DNA from: Deltaproteobacteria bacterium
GTDB taxonomy: Bacteria; Myxococcota; Polyangia; Haliangiales; Haliangiaceae
NCBI GenBank assembly: GCA_018262455.1
Contig: JAGSPR010000004.1
Span: 1 to 64,000 of the forward strand
Length of the DNA stretch: 64,000 bases
Reading direction: 5' to 3'
This document shows positions 1-9,478 of this stretch, one piece after another (the stretch's first letter is position 1; the number at the start of each line of letters is the position of its first letter). The position numbers and the translations under genes are program-made. Under the pieces are notes generated by a model that made no database searches, had not been told where the DNA came from, and saw only the letters and a list, made by a program, of their open reading frames with translations.

Positions 1-1
1 C

Positions 2-595
2 GCGGGCTCCGATGCCAGCGTGCCGGTGACGTCCGCCAAGCCTCCCGCGGCGACCACGAGGCCGCACGGCAAGGCGCAGCTCGAAGCGCTTGGCAAGCTC
101 GCGCTCCCGGGGTTCACCGGCGCCGTGCGCGAGCTCGCCGACGACGTCCTCACCGTGACGCAGCGATCGACGGCTCGCCCGCGGGTCGACGTGACGATCA
201 CGGTGACCCCGTGCATGGACTGCCTGCCGATGCAGCTCGCGCCGTGGCAGGCGAAAGGCGAAGCCCTCCAGCTCCTGGTGTTGCCGGAGCTGCGCGAACG
301 TCCCGACACCGTGTTCGAGGTCGGCGAGGCACCGCTCGGCGGCGCCAAGGCGATCTTCACGTACCAGCTCGGCTACTCGTTCGTCAGCGACGGAGCGGGC
401 AGCGGAGAGCACGCGTACGTCGATTCGTATGCCCTTTACTTCAACGACGGCAAGAACCAGCTCCGCGTGATCGCGGAGTACGCCGACGATCCGCCGGCCT
501 CGAAGGACGCGCTGGTCCGTGCCATGCCCCGCGCACGGCTCGAGCAGATCGCCGGGAGCTGGCTCGAGCAGTACGCGCAGCGCTGGGGCAACTGA
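2..595 (+). CDS. Hypothetical exported protein, 5' end outside the window
   Basis: The frame is open from the first full codon (reads A-G-S-D-A-S before the GTG at 20), so the true start lies upstream and the visible GTG at 20 is probably internal. The Ser/Ala/Pro/Thr-rich beginning looks like the linker that follows a lipoprotein or Sec signal. The rest is a mixed alpha/beta domain with a CMDC pair (C-x-x-C, near residue 70 of the visible part) and a C-terminal amphipathic helix ending in RWGN. I do not recognise a family. The next gene on this strand has its own promoter-like element, so this gene is probably the end of a separate unit. Confidence 0.6.
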   Translation, partial: AGSDASVPVTSAKPPAATTRPHGKAQLEALGKLALPGFTGAVRELADDVLTVTQRSTARPRVDVTITVTPCMDCLPMQLAPWQAKGEALQLLVLPELRERPDTVFEVGEAPLGGAKAIFTYQLGYSFVSDGAGSGEHAYVDSYALYFNDGKNQLRVIAEYADDPPASKDALVRAMPRARLEQIAGSWLEQYAQRWGN

Positions 596-654
596 CCGGT
601 CCGCGGCCCCCTCTGACCTGTCGGGAGGTCACGGGCACGGCGGCCGGGTCGGGG

Positions 655-660
655 TAGGAT
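655..660 (+). promoter_or_regulatory. -10 element TAGGAT, leaderless arrangement
   Basis: TAGGAT lies exactly 6 nt before the GTG of the sigma-factor gene at 667. No Shine-Dalgarno is present in between. No convincing -35 is visible. Confidence 0.4.
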
Positions 661-666
661 GACGCC

Positions 667-1530
667 GTGTCGGTGCGGACGGTGCTCGAGCGCAACCTGC
701 CGGCGGGTGCGCCCCTGGCGGAGGTCGAGATCGTCGTCGCCGCGATCGCGACGGCGGGCCGGGCCGCGTGGATCGAGATCGAGCTGGACGACGAGCGGCT
801 CGCCGAGCACGTCGCCACACGGCACCGCGACGATCCTGATGGCGACGTCGCCCCGGCCCACCCCGCCGACTACTGGCTGGCGGTCGCCCTTGCCCACCAG
901 GTGCCGGCGGCGATGCGCGTGTTCGAGCGCCTGCTGGTGCCCGAGATCAACCTCGCGCTGCGCCGACTGCGACTGCCCGGGGGCGCCGCTGACGAGGTCA
1001 TGCAAGCGCTACGCGTCGAGCTCCTGGTCGGCGATCCGGTGCCCCGGATCGCCGACTATGGCGGCCGCGGCGCGTTGGCGGCATGGCTACGGGTGACCGC
1101 GACGCGCAAGGCGCTCAAGCTCCTCCGCCGCACCGTGCGCGAGGAGACCCTCGACGAGCTCCTGCTCGAGCACTGGCCCGAAGCCACGCCGGGCCCGGCG
1201 CACCGGCACCTGCGTACCACCTACACCGCCGAGCTCAAGCGCGCCGTCGCCGACGCGCTCGGCGGGCTCGAGGTGCGGCAGCGCAATCTGCTGCGCCAGC
1301 ATGTGCTCGACGGCCTGACCATCGACGAGCTTGCCCGGCTGTACCGCGCCCATCGCGCGACGTGCGCGCGCTGGCTGGCAGACGCCCGCGCCGAGCTGGG
1401 GCGACACACCCGCCGCCACCTCACCGCCGCGCTCGGCCTGCCCGGCGACGAGGTCGACAGCGTGCTGCGTCTGCTCGACAGCGACATCGAGCTGTCCTTG
1501 TCGCGGCTGCTGCGCGAGCCGGCTGCGTGA
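667..1530 (+). CDS. ECF-like sigma-70 family RNA polymerase sigma factor
   Basis: 287 aa. The region around residues 85-150 resembles sigma region 2 (core-binding helix and a GGRGALAAWLRVTATRKAL segment close to the region 2.4 pattern of ECF factors). Residues about 190-240 form a region 4 helix-turn-helix (LTIDELARLYRAHRATCARW) followed by a LADARAEL recognition-helix stretch. The N-terminal 80 residues are an extension that ordinary ECF factors lack. The stop overlaps the GTG of the next gene (GTGA), which encodes a zinc-finger transmembrane kinase, so the pair is almost certainly co-translated and functionally linked as sigma factor and membrane regulator. Such sigma/kinase pairs are known from Myxococcota. 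GTG start chosen because TAGGAT stands 6 nt upstream. The family call is from motifs only. Confidence 0.7.
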   Translation: MSVRTVLERNLPAGAPLAEVEIVVAAIATAGRAAWIEIELDDERLAEHVATRHRDDPDGDVAPAHPADYWLAVALAHQVPAAMRVFERLLVPEINLALRRLRLPGGAADEVMQALRVELLVGDPVPRIADYGGRGALAAWLRVTATRKALKLLRRTVREETLDELLLEHWPEATPGPAHRHLRTTYTAELKRAVADALGGLEVRQRNLLRQHVLDGLTIDELARLYRAHRATCARWLADARAELGRHTRRHLTAALGLPGDEVDSVLRLLDSDIELSLSRLLREPAA

Positions 1531-3569
1531 GCTGCCCGACCGCAGACGCGCTCGCCGGCTTCGCCGCCGGCGCGCTGGACGACGCCGAGGCTGCGGCGCT
1601 GGAGGCCCACATCGATACCTGCGAGTCGTGCCGCGCGGCGCTGTCGAGCGCGGTGCGCGAGGACGCGCCGGGACCGACGTTCGGCCGTTACCGCGTCGAC
1701 ACCGTGCTCGGGGCTGGCGGCATGGGCCTGGTCTACCGCGCGTTCGATCCGCAGCTGGCCCGCTCGGTGGCGATCAAGGTCGTCCGCCGCGCTCCCGACG
1801 GCATCGATGATGATGCCCAGCGCGCGCGCCTGGTGCGCGAGGCCCAGAGCCTGGCGCGACTGTCCCACGCCCACGTCTGTCACGTTTACGACGTCGGCGA
1901 GCACGACGGCGAGGTCTGGGTGGCGATGGAGCTGATCGACGGCGTCGACCTCCGGCAATGGGCGCTCGGGCGTCCCGTCGCCGAGGTGCAGGCAGCGCTC
2001 GTCGACGCGGCGCGCGGCCTGGCGGCGGCGCACGCCGCGGGCCTGACCCATCGAGACGTCAAACCGCAGAACGTGCTGATGACCCGTGCCGGCCGGGCCG
2101 TGGTGACCGACTTCGGCCTGGCCCGCGCCGACGATCGCGCCACCACGACCGGCGTCGAGGGAACCGCCGCGACGATCAGCGGCACCCCGGCCTATCTGGC
2201 TCCCGAGCAGCTCACCGGCGCCGCCGTGGACGCGCGGGTGGATCAGTTCGCGTGGGCCGTGATGGCCTGGGAGCTGATCTGCGGCGAGCGACCGTTTCCA
2301 GTCGAGCCGGTGGCTCGACTGGCGGCGATCCGCGCCGCGCTGGAAGCGCCGCGGGGCCTGCCCGGGGCGCTGGGCGCGACGCTGGTGCGGGCGCTGGCCG
2401 CGGCGCCCCGCGATCGGTTCCCGTCGATCGAGGCGATGCTCGCGGCGCTCGAGACGCCCGCGATCGGGGCGAGGAGCCGACGGTGGTCGGTCGTGGCCGC
2501 GATCGGCGCGCTCGCGATCACCGGCGCCGGCGTGGTGATCTGGTCCGGGCGTGCGCCGGCGGCCTCGCCGCAGCCCGACGCCGCGACGGCCGCCGCAGCA
2601 CCGGGGCCGGCGATCGACGCCGCGGCCGCACCGCTCGAGAGCGCGGAAGCGGTGCTCGACGCCGTGTCCGCGCCGCTCCACGTCGCGGTGACGACGATCG
2701 ACGCGGGGCATCCCGGCCGCGGCCTGGTCGATGCGGGCACGGCGCTCGCGGCCTCGATCGTCGACGCTGCCAGGATCACGCCGATCACGCCGATCACGCC
2801 GATCACGACCGATGCGGCGGCGGGGCCCCCGACGGTGACGCCCGACGCCTCGGCGCCACCATCCCGCCGGTTCGATCGCGAGCGCGCCGAGCGCGTGCTC
2901 GCCGACTGCCGGTTCCCCGTCGACCCGGCGCACCCCGATCCAGCGCTGGCTCCGCGGGGCACGATCGTCGACTGGGGCCGGGTGACCCGCCGCGAGAGCG
3001 TGCTCGGCACCGGAGCCGACGGCGAACACGCCATGGCAATGTACGAGATCGACGGCGCGCGCGCCCGCTACCGGCTCGACGGCGACAGCGCCGCCGCCCG
3101 GCTCGGCAGCCTCGACGCGGCGATCGGCGACCTCATCGTGGTGTGCCCGTACGACCTGCCAAGCGCTGCCGAGGTCGATCACCGCACGCTGCCGCCGGGC
3201 TGGCGGGCGCCGTCGCCGCCGGTCTACGCGTTCGCCCCGACGTCTTCACCGCCGCAGATCGCCACCACGCTGGCGGTGATGGCACCGCTGCATGTTCCCG
3301 AGTCCTTGCTGCGTGGCCTCGCCGGCGGCACCGCGAAGCCACCGCGTGATCGCGCCCTGCTGGTCTGGGCGAAGCCGCGTCAGGTCGCGGGCGCGCGCTG
3401 GGACATGGGCGGCTGGACGCTCGACGCTACCGACCTGCGCGGCGCCGACCTGCTGGCCGTCGGACGTCCGCTGTGGCTGGTCACCGACCGGACCGTCATC
3501 GAGGACACCGGCGCCGGCCATCGCGCGGTCCTCCACGGCGTCATTGCGCTGCGCCGCTTGCTGGACTAA
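1527..3569 (+). CDS. Membrane Ser/Thr protein kinase with N-terminal zinc-finger (anti-sigma type) domain
   Basis: 680 aa from the GTG at 1527, which overlaps the sigma-factor stop by 4 nt; the open frame extends further upstream but only in the shadow of the sigma gene. Residues 3-35 hold a C...H-x3-C-x2-C cluster (Cys3, His28, Cys32, Cys35) typical of ZAS/zf-HC2 anti-sigma domains. A Hanks kinase domain follows from about residue 52: glycine loop GAGGMG, Lys in VAIKVV, catalytic HRDVKPQN and DFGLA, and the APE-equivalent APEQ. A single transmembrane helix follows the kinase (AAIGALAITGAGVVIW), then an Ala/Pro-rich stretch with a short ITP repeat and a 230-residue unknown, probably periplasmic domain. 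It likely holds the upstream sigma factor inactive and releases or phosphorylates it on a signal; that role is inference. Confidence 0.85.
   Translation: MSCPTADALAGFAAGALDDAEAAALEAHIDTCESCRAALSSAVREDAPGPTFGRYRVDTVLGAGGMGLVYRAFDPQLARSVAIKVVRRAPDGIDDDAQRARLVREAQSLARLSHAHVCHVYDVGEHDGEVWVAMELIDGVDLRQWALGRPVAEVQAALVDAARGLAAAHAAGLTHRDVKPQNVLMTRAGRAVVTDFGLARADDRATTTGVEGTAATISGTPAYLAPEQLTGAAVDARVDQFAWAVMAWELICGERPFPVEPVARLAAIRAALEAPRGLPGALGATLVRALAAAPRDRFPSIEAMLAALETPAIGARSRRWSVVAAIGALAITGAGVVIWSGRAPAASPQPDAATAAAAPGPAIDAAAAPLESAEAVLDAVSAPLHVAVTTIDAGHPGRGLVDAGTALAASIVDAARITPITPITPITTDAAAGPPTVTPDASAPPSRRFDRERAERVLADCRFPVDPAHPDPALAPRGTIVDWGRVTRRESVLGTGADGEHAMAMYEIDGARARYRLDGDSAAARLGSLDAAIGDLIVVCPYDLPSAAEVDHRTLPPGWRAPSPPVYAFAPTSSPPQIATTLAVMAPLHVPESLLRGLAGGTAKPPRDRALLVWAKPRQVAGARWDMGGWTLDATDLRGADLLAVGRPLWLVTDRTVIEDTGAGHRAVLHGVIALRRLLD
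2775..2810 (+). repeat. Tandem 9-bp repeat inside the kinase gene
   Basis: Three copies of ATCACGCCG plus a degenerate fourth (ATCACGACC). It encodes ITPITPITPITT in the extracytoplasmic linker. In-frame slippage here would change linker length only. Confidence 0.9.
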
Positions 3570-3608
3570 CACCGAGATCCGCCGTGACCACGCCCGCTTG
3601 TACGAATC

Positions 3609-3624
3609 CGCACGATTTCGTGCG
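3609..3624. promoter_or_regulatory. Perfect 16-bp palindrome (7-bp arms)
   Basis: CGCACGATTTCGTGCG: arms CGCACGA and TCGTGCG around TT. It lies 39 nt after the kinase stop and 52 nt before the lipoprotein start. No T-run follows, so an operator is as likely as a terminator. Confidence 0.4.
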
Positions 3625-3676
3625 ACCTCCCGCGTCGCCGCGGCTCGCTCCCTCGAGCCCTTCAACCGAGGAAGCG

Positions 3677-4387
3677 ATGATGTCCCTGACGAAGAATCCG
3701 ACCCTGGCGCTCTGCCTGACCCTGTCCACCCTGACCGGCTGCTACGGCGCCGCACCACCCCACCCCGCCTCGATCGCGCTACCCGAGCTGTCGGCCGAGG
3801 CGACGATCAGCGTCCACAGCGAGACCACCACCACCGTCGAGAACCGGCAGAAGAAGGCGTGGACCTGTCCCGCCGGCCATGGCGAGGGCGATCCCTTGTG
3901 CACATATACGACCTATGAGGTCGCCGAGCCGGTCACCCGCACGGAGACCGCGGCCACCTACGGCGCCGATCCGATCAGCTACGCCCAGTTCAAGGTCCTC
4001 ACGGACCCCGACTACGACACCAAGGTCGCGCGTCTCGACGCCATGCGCGCCCGATGCCGCGGCGCCAACAAGCCGCGCGTGCTCGGCATGCTCCTGATGC
4101 TCGGCGGCGCGGGCGCGATCATGGCGAGCGCCTACGGCAAGATCTTCGCGCAGATCGGCGTCGTCTCGGTCGGCGCCGGCGGGATCAGCTACGCGTTCGG
4201 CTACTACGGCTACGGCGGTCGCACCTGCAACGAGGCGCGCGACCTCTACCGCGGTCTCGACCTCACCGAGGCGATCGGCTGGAAGTCCGTGTGGGGTGCC
4301 GAGCACGCCGACGAGATGAAGCGGCTCGCCAAGCAGTTCAATGACCGTGGCCGCGGTCCCAGAGACAGCCTCGGGTTCGGCAACTGA
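3677..4387 (+). CDS. Lipoprotein with Cys-containing middle region and two hydrophobic segments
   Basis: 236 aa. ATG at 3677 is preceded by GAGGAA at good spacing. The signal peptide ends in a lipobox LTGC (Cys about 16-18), so the protein is lipid-anchored. The mature part has a Thr-rich section, a pair of Cys residues, and a hydrophobic hairpin (about residues 135-175) rich in Gly that could sit in a membrane or pack as a glycine-zipper. The same layout and recognisable similarity (Phe-Lys stretch, then a helix ending in MRA, then the hydrophobic Gly-rich pair) recur in the lipoprotein at 50048, so the two look like paralogues. Function unknown. Confidence 0.75.
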   Translation: MMSLTKNPTLALCLTLSTLTGCYGAAPPHPASIALPELSAEATISVHSETTTTVENRQKKAWTCPAGHGEGDPLCTYTTYEVAEPVTRTETAATYGADPISYAQFKVLTDPDYDTKVARLDAMRARCRGANKPRVLGMLLMLGGAGAIMASAYGKIFAQIGVVSVGAGGISYAFGYYGYGGRTCNEARDLYRGLDLTEAIGWKSVWGAEHADEMKRLAKQFNDRGRGPRDSLGFGN

Positions 4388-4396
4388 ACCCGGGCG

Positions 4397-4858
4397 CTAG
4401 CTCTTCTTGAGCGGGATCCTTCGCGGCTTCGCCTCGGCCTTCTTGCCGATCGTCAGCGTCAGCACACCCTGCTCGAGCTTGGCCTCGATGCGCTCGCCAT
4501 CGGCCATCTCGGGCAGCGAGAAGCTGCGCGAGAACGAACCGAACTGACGCTCGTAGAGCGCGTAGCTCTCGCCTTCGCGGCGCTCCTCGGCGGCACGCGT
4601 ACCGGAGACCGTGAGGACGGAGTTGTGGACGTTGATGTCGAGGTCGGCCTCGGCGACGCCGGGGAGGTCCGCCTTCAGGACGAACGCCTCGTTGGTGTCC
4701 TTGACCTCGAACGCGGGCGAGAACGCCGACGCGGGACGACCGCCGAAGAACGGGTCCCACGAGAGTAACTCGCGGGCCATCGAGAACGGATCGCGGTAGC
4801 GGGTGACTTGCTGGTTGCCGCCGTTGCCAGTGCCTTGGTTGGTGCGAATGAGCGCCAT
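4397..4858 (-). CDS. Small heat-shock protein Hsp20 (alpha-crystallin family)
   Basis: 153 aa ATP-independent chaperone that binds unfolding proteins. The alpha-crystallin domain spans about residues 45-140: it opens with FEVKDTNEAFVLKADLPGV and ends with the conserved GVLTLTIGKK strand (the G-V-L family signature). A C-terminal RIPLKKS tail carries the I-x-L-like anchor motif used for oligomer assembly. The start at 4858 (MALIRTNQG) is preceded by AGGAGGA at 8 nt; longer upstream frames are not needed. The N-terminal Pro-Phe-Ser-Met-Ala-Arg-Glu-Leu stretch is typical of class A bacterial members. Confidence 0.93.
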   Translation of the reverse strand: MALIRTNQGTGNGGNQQVTRYRDPFSMARELLSWDPFFGGRPASAFSPAFEVKDTNEAFVLKADLPGVAEADLDINVHNSVLTVSGTRAAEERREGESYALYERQFGSFSRSFSLPEMADGERIEAKLEQGVLTLTIGKKAEAKPRRIPLKKS

Positions 4859-4914
4859 GACGAATCCTCCTGTGCAGGGAAGAGAGAACCTCTGAGTGGG
4901 TCTGCGATGACCCG

Positions 4915-4926
4915 GCTTGCACAAGC
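4915..4926. promoter_or_regulatory. Promoter region of hsp20 with a 12-bp palindrome
   Basis: Reading the minus strand, TTGCGC-N16-TATTGG is followed by the perfect palindrome GCTTGTGCAAGC and about 55 nt of leader up to the Shine-Dalgarno. The palindrome sits just downstream of the -10, where a repressor would block transcription. I see no sigma-32 (CTTGAA / CCCCAT) elements or CIRCE repeat. Confidence 0.35.
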
Positions 4927-4981
4927 ACCAATAACCACGCGTCTCGGTCGCGCAACGGGTTGACGGAGGTCGGAGAGATGG

Positions 4982-5884
4982 TTATCGACCGACGAGGACC
5001 CTCACGTAACACCGCGGTCTGGCCTCCTCGCCAGCGCTCGCGATGAACCCCGCCGCGCCGAGCTGACCCGCGTGATCGAACAGCCGGAGGTGGGCGCGGA
5101 CGCGGTCCCCCGCGAAGCTCGGCTTGCGGTAGGCGATGTCGATCTCCGTCGACCGCACGGTCAGCGGCCTGCCCACCGCGGCGATCCTGCGCTGCACCGC
5201 GTCGACGAACACCCGGATGTAGACCAGCGAGTTGACGTGCTGGTTCGAGTCGGTCTGGTCGAGCGTGAACGCGACCTCGGTGGCATCAACGGCGAGCTCG
5301 TCGAGCCAGCTCGCGCCCTCGGGCGCGTCGCCCGCCGTGGTCGGCCGCGGTGACCGGTGCAGGCTCTCCGGGATCGCCGGATAGCCCTCGACGTCGAACC
5401 GGGTGACCCGGCGCTGGTCGGGTGCGGCGAACGGCCGGGTGAACGTGTGCTCGGCGAACAGCTGCCCGGCCAGCGTGAGCGGTCCAGCCGGTCCCGGTGG
5501 CACGAGCTGGCCCGCCGCGCCGTGGACCTCGCACCAGATGTTCATGAACAGCCGCGACACCGCGCCCGCCGGATCCTCGTCGCGGGCGAGCTCGAACCCG
5601 GCGCGGGTCTCGACCGGCCGATCGACCCGGATCGGCTGGTCGTGGGTCGCGATGGTCAGCCGGGTGAGGATCGGGATCACCCCGGACGAGGTCGCGGCCC
5701 GTGCCCCGGGATGGCGGTCGAGCACGTCGCGCCACATCCCGGCCAGCGCCGCCGGGACCGCGATCGGCAGCAGCCGCGCGGTCTGGGTGACGTCCTCGTA
5801 GCGGAGGTGGTCCTCGGAGGTCGAGGCCCGCTCGGGGGGGAACACGGGTCGTGGGGGCGAGGGAAACAACATCGACCCGAGCAT
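4982..5884 (-). CDS. Hotdog-fold acyl-thioesterase-like protein
   Basis: 300 aa. The C-terminal half holds the hotdog signature D-x-x-H-V-N-x-x-x-Y (DQTDSNQHVNSLVYIRVFVDA, about residues 220-240, Asp/His/Asn), as in 4HBT and acyl-ACP thioesterases, followed by ITAYRKPSF-like strand residues (IDIAYRKPSFAGD). The N-terminal half could be a second, degenerate hotdog, giving a tandem-hotdog protein; its length supports that. Likely role: hydrolysis of acyl-CoA or acyl-ACP, substrate unknown. ATG at 5884 or ATG at 5872 are both possible starts; neither has a strong Shine-Dalgarno. It diverges from hrpB. Confidence 0.65.
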   Translation of the reverse strand: MLGSMLFPSPPRPVFPPERASTSEDHLRYEDVTQTARLLPIAVPAALAGMWRDVLDRHPGARAATSSGVIPILTRLTIATHDQPIRVDRPVETRAGFELARDEDPAGAVSRLFMNIWCEVHGAAGQLVPPGPAGPLTLAGQLFAEHTFTRPFAAPDQRRVTRFDVEGYPAIPESLHRSPRPTTAGDAPEGASWLDELAVDATEVAFTLDQTDSNQHVNSLVYIRVFVDAVQRRIAAVGRPLTVRSTEIDIAYRKPSFAGDRVRAHLRLFDHAGQLGAAGFIASAGEEARPRCYVRVLVGR

Positions 5885-5939
5885 AAGGATGTTCTGGAGT
5901 CTCGCGGTATGCGCGGGTTACGAGATCGTCCGCGGCTGC

Positions 5940-5945
5940 TAGCCT
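5940..5945 (+). promoter_or_regulatory. -10 element TAGCCT, leaderless arrangement
   Basis: TAGCCT stands 6 nt before the GTG of hrpB; a weak -35 candidate TTACGA is 16 nt further upstream. There is no Shine-Dalgarno. Confidence 0.4.
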
Positions 5946-5951
5946 GCGCCG

Positions 5952-8483
5952 GTGCAACCGCTTCCGATCGACGACGTGCTGCCCGCGCTCGTGGCCGCCG
6001 TGCGCGACCGGGGGGTGGCGGTCCTGGTCGCGCCGCCGGGTGCCGGCAAGACCACGCGCGTCCCGGGTGCCCTGGTCGATGCGGGGCTGGTGACTGGCGA
6101 GGTGGTGGTGCTGCAACCGCGCCGGCTCGCTGCGCGGCTTGCGGCGACGCGCGTCGCGAGCGAGCGAGGGGTGGAGCTCGGGCGCGAGGTCGGCTACGAG
6201 GTCCGGTTCGATCGCAAGACCTCTGCCGCGACCCGGATCAAGTTCGTGACCGAGGGAGTGCTGACCCGGCGGCTGCTCTCGGACCCGGAGCTGCGCGGCG
6301 TCGGCTGCGTCGTCATCGACGAGTTCCACGAGCGTCACCTCGATGGCGACCTCGCGCTCGCGCTGGTCGAGCGGCTGCGCGCGAAGCGGCCCGAGCTCGC
6401 GCTCGTGGTGATGTCGGCGACGCTCGAAGCCGAGCCGGTGGCAGGCTTCCTCGGGGGCGCGCCGATCATCCGCTCCGAGGGCCGCGCGTTCCCGGTGACG
6501 ATCGAGCACGCCACCGCACCCGACGATCGTCAGCTCGGCAAGCAGGTCGCGGCGGCGGTGCGCCGGGTCGCGCAAGACAAGCTCGATGGCGACCTCCTCG
6601 TGTTCCTGCCCGGCAGCGGGGAGATCCGGCGCTGCGCCGAGGACCTCGCGGAGGTGGCCGCGCTGTTCGACCTCGCCGTGCTGCCGCTGCACGGCGACCT
6701 CACCGCCGACGAGCAGGATCGCGCGGTCAAGCCCGCGAAGCAGCGCAAGGTGATCCTCGCGACGAACGTGGCCGAGACGTCGGTGACGATCGACGGCGTG
6801 GTGTGCGTGATCGATAGCGGGCTCGCGCGGATCGCGCGGCACTCGCCCTGGACCGGGCTGCCGTCGCTGCAGATCGAGCCGGTGAGCCGAGCGAGCTGCG
6901 CGCAGCGCGCCGGTCGCGCTGGTCGCACGCGCCCCGGCCGCGTGATCCGGCTGTTCACCAAGCACGACCACGACACCCGGCGCGCGTTCGAGATCCCCGA
7001 GATCGGGCGGTCCGAGCTCGCGGGTGCGGCGCTCGAGCTCTACGGCGCCGGGCTCGCCGGGCTCGCCGCGTTGCGCTGGTTCGAGGCACCGCCGGCGGCG
7101 CCCGCGAGCGTGGCCGAGGAGCTGCTGGTCCGGCTCGGGGCCGTCCAGGCTGGCGCGATCACGCCGCTCGGCCGCCGCATGCTGAAGTTTCCAGTGCATC
7201 CGCGGCTCGGGCGCATGCTGTGCGAGGCCGAGGCGCGCGGGGTCTCCGCCGAGGCGGCGGTGATCGCGGCGCTGCTCGGGGGGCGCGAGCTCCGGCTCGA
7301 GCGCCGAGGGCCGCAGGGCGCCGCGCGGGTCGCCTCGCACTCCGATCTGATCGATGACATGGACGCGCTGCTCGACGCGCGCCAGCACGGCCTGCGCGCC
7401 GACCGGCTGCGCCGCGACGGCCTCGACATCGGGACCGCCCACGCGGCCGATCGCGCGGCGAAGCAGCTCGAGCGGATCGCCCGCGATGACCGCCCGCTTC
7501 CAGCCGGTGACGACGCGATCGATCGCGAGCTCCAGATCGCGATCCTCAGCGGGTTCCCCGATCGCGTCGGCAAGCGACGGGCACCGCGATCACCCGACGT
7601 CGTGTTCACCGGCGGTGGCAGTGGCACGCTCGCGGCGAGCTCGGCGGTGATCGATGCCGAGCTCATGGTGGCGGTCGACGTCGCCGAGACCGGCGCGCGG
7701 GGCCAGGCGACCAAGGTGCAGATCCGGCGGGCGAGCGCGATCGAGGCCTCGTGGTTGCTCGATCTCTACCTCGACCGGATCGAGGAGCGTGACGAGCTGG
7801 TGTGGAACGCGCAGCGCGAGCGCGTCGAGCGGGTCGTCCAGATGACCTATGACGGCCTCGCGATCGACGAGCAACGCGACGTCGAGGGAGCTCGCCGTGC
7901 CGGGCCCGCCGCTGCCGAGCTGCTCGCGAAGCAGGCGCTCGCCGCCGGGATCGAGAAGTTCATCGATCCCGAGGCGCTCGCCCAGTGGCGGGCCCGGGTG
8001 ATGTTCGCGGCGCGGCTCACGCCCGGCATCGTCGCGCCGACCGATGACGCGCTCGGGGCCGTGATCGCACACGCGGCCGAAGGCGCGATCTCGTTCGACG
8101 AGCTCCGCAAGGCCAGCCTGCTCCACCTGCTCGATGCGAGCCTCGGCCCGCACAAGGCGCTGATCGATCGCCTCGCGCCCGCGCACCTCACGCTGCCGCG
8201 CCGCGGCCGGGTCGCGATCCACTACGAGCTGGATCGCCCGCCGTGGATCGCATCACGCATGCAGGACTTCTTCGGCCTCGCGCGCGGGCCCTCGGTGGGA
8301 GAGGGCAAGGTCCCGCTCGTCCTCCACCTGCTCGCGCCGAACCAGCGGCCCGTGCAGGTCACGCAGGATCTGCCCGGGTTCTGGGTCAAGCACTACCCTG
8401 CCCTCCGCAAGCAGCTGATGCGCCGCTACCCGAGGCACGGCTGGCCCGAGGATCCGACCCAGCTCGTGAAGGGCGACGGCTAG
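5952..8483 (+). CDS. hrpB: ATP-dependent RNA helicase HrpB
   Basis: 843 aa DEAH/RHA helicase of the HrpB group. Motif I is PGAGKTT (Lys33), motif II DEFH at residues 123-126, motif III SAT ([11 protein letters not shown]), motif [14 protein letters not shown] and motif [14 protein letters not shown], followed by HA2-like and the HrpB-specific C-terminal domain ending in the P-R-H-G-W-P-E-D-P tail that marks the family. Length matches E. coli HrpB (about 810-825 aa). The precise RNA substrate is not known for the family. The GTG start is supported by the -10 at 5940. The last four bases (CTAG) are shared with the convergent gene's stop. Confidence 0.95.
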   Translation: MQPLPIDDVLPALVAAVRDRGVAVLVAPPGAGKTTRVPGALVDAGLVTGEVVVLQPRRLAARLAATRVASERGVELGREVGYEVRFDRKTSAATRIKFVTEGVLTRRLLSDPELRGVGCVVIDEFHERHLDGDLALALVERLRAKRPELALVVMSATLEAEPVAGFLGGAPIIRSEGRAFPVTIEHATAPDDRQLGKQVAAAVRRVAQDKLDGDLLVFLPGSGEIRRCAEDLAEVAALFDLAVLPLHGDLTADEQDRAVKPAKQRKVILATNVAETSVTIDGVVCVIDSGLARIARHSPWTGLPSLQIEPVSRASCAQRAGRAGRTRPGRVIRLFTKHDHDTRRAFEIPEIGRSELAGAALELYGAGLAGLAALRWFEAPPAAPASVAEELLVRLGAVQAGAITPLGRRMLKFPVHPRLGRMLCEAEARGVSAEAAVIAALLGGRELRLERRGPQGAARVASHSDLIDDMDALLDARQHGLRADRLRRDGLDIGTAHAADRAAKQLERIARDDRPLPAGDDAIDRELQIAILSGFPDRVGKRRAPRSPDVVFTGGGSGTLAASSAVIDAELMVAVDVAETGARGQATKVQIRRASAIEASWLLDLYLDRIEERDELVWNAQRERVERVVQMTYDGLAIDEQRDVEGARRAGPAAAELLAKQALAAGIEKFIDPEALAQWRARVMFAARLTPGIVAPTDDALGAVIAHAAEGAISFDELRKASLLHLLDASLGPHKALIDRLAPAHLTLPRRGRVAIHYELDRPPWIASRMQDFFGLARGPSVGEGKVPLVLHLLAPNQRPVQVTQDLPGFWVKHYPALRKQLMRRYPRHGWPEDPTQLVKGDG

Positions 8484-9472
8484 CGAACGCAGCGCACGCG
8501 CGGTTGCGCCGTGGTCTTGACCCGGGCGTTGATCTGCGCCCGCCGGTAGTCGACCGCGTATGCGTGCGTCGCCGACACACTGGTCGAAGCCCAGAAGACG
8601 TCGACGATCCCACTGCAGCCGTATTCCGGTTGCATGTGACAACCGCCCGGCGCACAGCCCACCCCGCAGTCATCAAGGTTCCAGCAGGTGGCGAAGTCGG
8701 TACACGCATCGGTGACCCCGCACACGCCACCGGGGGTCGTGGCCGGGCAGTCGATGATCAACGACCGAAGCTCGCCGATCGTCGGCGTACGCCAATCCGA
8801 TTGGCCATCGAGCACGAGCGCGCTGCAGTAGTCGAGTGCTTGCTGCCAGGCCAGCGCGTCGAGCGAGGGCGGATTGCGCTCCCACACGAGGCTGGTCGCG
8901 GTGTCGGTGCACGTGAGCTCGTTGCACGACGCCGCTGGGTTGGGTTTGCACGCACCCCCTTCGCAGCCGTAGAGGCACGGCGTGCCGATGCTCGGGAACT
9001 CGCAGCTGCCGAGCTGACAGGTGCCGGGCTGGAAAGTCTGGGCGAGTGTGCCGCTACAGACCGGGGGCGGGGCGACGGAACAATCGACGGCCGCGCACGC
9101 ATCGAGACACGCGGTGGCCGCACAGCCTTGTCCATTGCACGACAGCTTGAGGTCACCACGAACACCGCAGCTGTCGAACCAGTAGATGTCGCCGCTGTCG
9201 CAGAACGCTTCGCTTTCGGGAGCGCACGCTGCAGCCGGATCGCAGTGATCGCCCGTACACGCCACGTCCCCGCAGGCCTCCTTCCGCTCGCCGACCTGGT
9301 CGCAGCTGTCGTAGTAGTAGACATCTCCGAGGTGACAGCGAAAGGTCGCGTCCGGCACCCGATCAGGGCAGGGATCGACGGTTCCATCCCCGATGACACC
9401 ATTGGGGTCCACTTGCTTCCCGCACGCCCAGAGCAGCATCAACGGCAGGAGCTGGGCCACGCGAGACTTCAT
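8480..9472 (-). CDS. Cysteine-rich lipoprotein with C-terminal DUF1566/Lcl-type domain
   Basis: 330 aa. The signal peptide [17 protein letters not shown] gives a lipobox (WAC, Cys about 17). The next 150 residues contain more than 20 Cys in repeated blocks (C...GDVYYYDSC and C...GDIYWFDSC are near-identical units), suggesting small disulfide-bonded EGF-like modules. The C-terminal half reads LVWER...W..AL.YC....[14 protein letters not shown] and ends with [14 protein letters not shown]...VRCVR, the DUF1566/Lcl C-terminal pattern common in surface proteins of Myxococcota. A longer frame exists upstream but ATG at 9472 gives the signal peptide and has TACGCT 6 nt before it. Probably a surface adhesin or binding protein; the ligand is unknown. 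Confidence 0.8.
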   Translation of the reverse strand: MKSRVAQLLPLMLLWACGKQVDPNGVIGDGTVDPCPDRVPDATFRCHLGDVYYYDSCDQVGERKEACGDVACTGDHCDPAAACAPESEAFCDSGDIYWFDSCGVRGDLKLSCNGQGCAATACLDACAAVDCSVAPPPVCSGTLAQTFQPGTCQLGSCEFPSIGTPCLYGCEGGACKPNPAASCNELTCTDTATSLVWERNPPSLDALAWQQALDYCSALVLDGQSDWRTPTIGELRSLIIDCPATTPGGVCGVTDACTDFATCWNLDDCGVGCAPGGCHMQPEYGCSGIVDVFWASTSVSATHAYAVDYRRAQINARVKTTAQPRVRCVR

Positions 9473-9478
9473 GGTTCG

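Noticed and set aside
1221..3182. 653-codon minus-strand frame across the zinc-finger kinase
   Set aside because: His/Arg/Gly-rich shadow without any domain.
5286..7442. 718-codon open frame on the minus strand opposite hrpB
   Set aside because: hrpB has all helicase motifs in order; the mirror frame is low-complexity Arg/Ala/Gly text.
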